Shown piece after piece: positions 63,090 to 64,000 of a stretch of 64,000 bases of DNA. The stretch spans positions 2,480,001 to 2,544,000 of the forward strand of contig NZ_CP170198.1 in the NCBI RefSeq assembly GCF_042434915.1, in the 5' to 3' direction. The DNA is from Aquimarina sp042434915 (lineage in GTDB: Bacteria; Bacteroidota; Bacteroidia; Flavobacteriales; Flavobacteriaceae). The position numbers and the translations under genes are program-made. Each line of letters opens with the position of its first letter. The stretch's first letter is position 1. Below the pieces are notes generated by a model that worked only from the letters and a program-made list of their open reading frames with translations, was not told where the DNA came from and did not search any database.

Positions 63090-63659
63090 ATGAGTAGAAA
63101 ACACAAGTTTCATAACAAATCTGGTTTATACTTTGTAAGTTTTGCAACAGTATATTGGATAGATGTATTTAGTAGAGAAAATTATTTATCAATATTAGCA
63201 AGCAGCTTAGGTTATTGTAGGAGACAAAAGAAGATGGAGATATACGAATATTGTTTTATGCCTAGTCATGTGCATTTAGTATTTCGCTGTGGTAATGAAG
63301 ACCCATCAGGTAGGATACGAGATTTTAAAAAGTATACAGCAAAAAAAGTATTAAAAGCCATACAGGAAAATCCACAAGAGAGCAGAAAAGAATGGATGTT
63401 ATGGATGTTTGCAAAGGCAGGAAAGGGAAAAAGTAATGTGAGTACATATCAATTCTGGCAACATCATAACAAACCTATCGAATTATGGACAGATAAAGTG
63501 ATAGAACAAAAAATAGATTATATTCATAACAATCCTGTAGAAGCTGGTTTTGTAACTGATCCAATAGATTTTAAATATAGCAGTGCTAGAAATTTTCAGG
63601 ATGACCACACTGTAATGGAGATAGATAGTGACGATTATTTATTAGGTTTGGCTAAATGA
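63090..63659 (+). CDS. REP-associated tyrosine transposase (RAYT, Y1_Tnp)
   Basis: A 189-residue HUH-type transposase of the IS200/IS605-related RAYT family. The HUH motif is PSHVHLVF; YFVSFATVYWIDVFSRENYL at the N-terminus and DKVIEQKIDYIHNNPVEAGF with FKYSSARNF at the C-terminus are typical. RAYTs are usually single-copy genes that move or maintain REP hairpins rather than complete insertion sequences. It lies between a GC-rich REP-like element and the hairpin at 63664-63688. Such genes are often found next to Rhs cassettes in Bacteroidota. Confidence 0.93.
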   Translation: MSRKHKFHNKSGLYFVSFATVYWIDVFSRENYLSILASSLGYCRRQKKMEIYEYCFMPSHVHLVFRCGNEDPSGRIRDFKKYTAKKVLKAIQENPQESRKEWMLWMFAKAGKGKSNVSTYQFWQHHNKPIELWTDKVIEQKIDYIHNNPVEAGFVTDPIDFKYSSARNFQDDHTVMEIDSDDYLLGLAK

Positions 63660-63663
63660 AATA

Positions 63664-63688
63664 TGGCACAAGTTACAAACTTGCGCCA
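63664..63688. repeat. REP hairpin downstream of the transposase
   Basis: TGGCACAAGTT and AACTTGCGCCA form an 11-bp stem with one A-C mismatch and an ACA loop, directly after the RAYT stop. The motif has the form of the REP hairpins associated with RAYTs in Bacteroidota. Confidence 0.8.
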
Positions 63689-63740
63689 GCGAAGGTGGTA
63701 GCTATTTTTTAGAATAAATTGTATTTCACATTTGGTAATA

Positions 63741-63772
63741 AAAGCATGTTACAATACAGACAAAAGATCAGC
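63741..63772 (+). repeat. Remnant copy of the antitoxin-like gene
   Basis: 32 bp that match 63918-63949 at 29 positions; both encode a version of KSMLQYxQKxS. The first copy ends in a stop just after. It looks like the leftover 3' part of a duplicated or rearranged antitoxin-like gene. Confidence 0.7.
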
Positions 63773-63817
63773 TAATAAAATTATAAACAAAATAATAATT
63801 TATAAACTATCTTTGTT

Positions 63818-64000
63818 ATGAATGTAAAAATGAATGTAATGGACTTATAAGCAGACATCAAATGGATATTGAAGGAGTTGAAGGATGTAAAAGATCCTAC
63901 ACTTAATAAAGCTTTTAAAAGTATGTTACAATACAAACAAAAGGTCAGCGAGTCCTCTTATGAAATATCTGATAATCATAAAAACATCTTAGATAGGCAA
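63818..64000 (+). pseudogene. Antitoxin-like gene with early stop, cut by the window end
   Basis: In the frame of the ATG at 63818, the sequence gives MNVKMNVMDL, then TAA at 63848-63850, then an open frame to the end: ADIKWILKELKDVKDPTLNK ... QKVSESSYEISDNHK. The part after the stop resembles small antitoxins (addiction-module components) of RelE/ParE-type pairs in Flavobacteria. A CAA-to-TAA change would explain the stop. A -7-like TATCTTTG (63808-63815) lies too close to the first ATG for a normal leader. No toxin gene is in view; it may lie beyond the window. Confidence 0.6.

Noticed and set aside
62935..63147. Minus-strand frame across the REP element
   Set aside because: It spans the GC-rich repeat and the terminator and overlaps genes on both sides; not a gene.

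Overview
The window looks like a chromosomal segment of an AT-rich (about one-third GC by eye) member of the Bacteroidota, most likely a marine Flavobacteriaceae. Supporting signs are the family-typical genes (FolK-deoxynucleoside kinase fusion, DUF5686 outer-membrane protein, bifunctional nuclease with a C-terminal UVR motif, CNT transporter with a secreted N-terminal domain, DUF6443/Rhs proteins, REP-associated tyrosine transposase) and repeated promoter -7 elements of the Bacteroidota form TAnnTTTG. The species cannot be named from the sequence alone.

Positions 1-39,400 are mainly core and housekeeping genes. They hold an ergothioneine-type cluster (egtB, egtD, a DUF427 gene and a facing PLP lyase cut by the window edge), thyA with a nucleoside transporter, etfBA, pdhB, a soluble and a membrane pyrophosphatase side by side, and an App1-like phosphatase. 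A compact DNA-repair locus follows at 17.2-20.5 kb: a LexA/C1-like S24 repressor faces a DUF559 nuclease-like gene, a radical SAM DNA-repair protein and its TIGR03915 partner, and the shared intergenic region carries operator-like repeats TGGAATnnTTCCA. Next come a helical lipoprotein, a nitroreductase, a pentapeptide-repeat membrane protein, an aldehyde dehydrogenase, a GAF histidine kinase with a receiver-like protein whose phospho-acceptor Asp is Glu, tRNA-Leu(TAA) and tRNA-Gly(GCC), mutS, a TrmH methylase, an M19 dipeptidase, folK-dNK, a queuosine-precursor transporter, an AsmA-like protein and a PLP decarboxylase.

Positions 39,500-51,900 look accessory. A six-gene type II secretion / type IV pilus-like operon (pseudopilin, short prepilin peptidase, GspE ATPase, GspD secretin, GspL-like, GspM/PilO-like) has no GspF platform gene here. 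It is followed by six tandem secreted tail-fibre-like proteins. Five of them carry the same 276-bp C-terminal module with no length change, while their N-terminal halves are shuffled, so the array looks recombinational. An OmpH/Skp-like periplasmic chaperone and a lipoprotein gene come next.

Positions 52,600-64,000 hold a two-gene Rhs/YD-repeat system (1,786 and 1,483 residues). The second protein has MopE-like Asp-rich repeats, an Rhs core ending in DPDGG and an unrecognised 216-residue tip, with an overlapping small membrane-protein gene as candidate immunity factor. A REP-associated transposase between REP-like hairpins and a decayed antitoxin-like gene close the window. The co-location of a reduced T2SS-like machine, an array of mosaic surface proteins, a chaperone and Rhs proteins is the best candidate here for an uncharacterised surface-display system; that functional link is inference.
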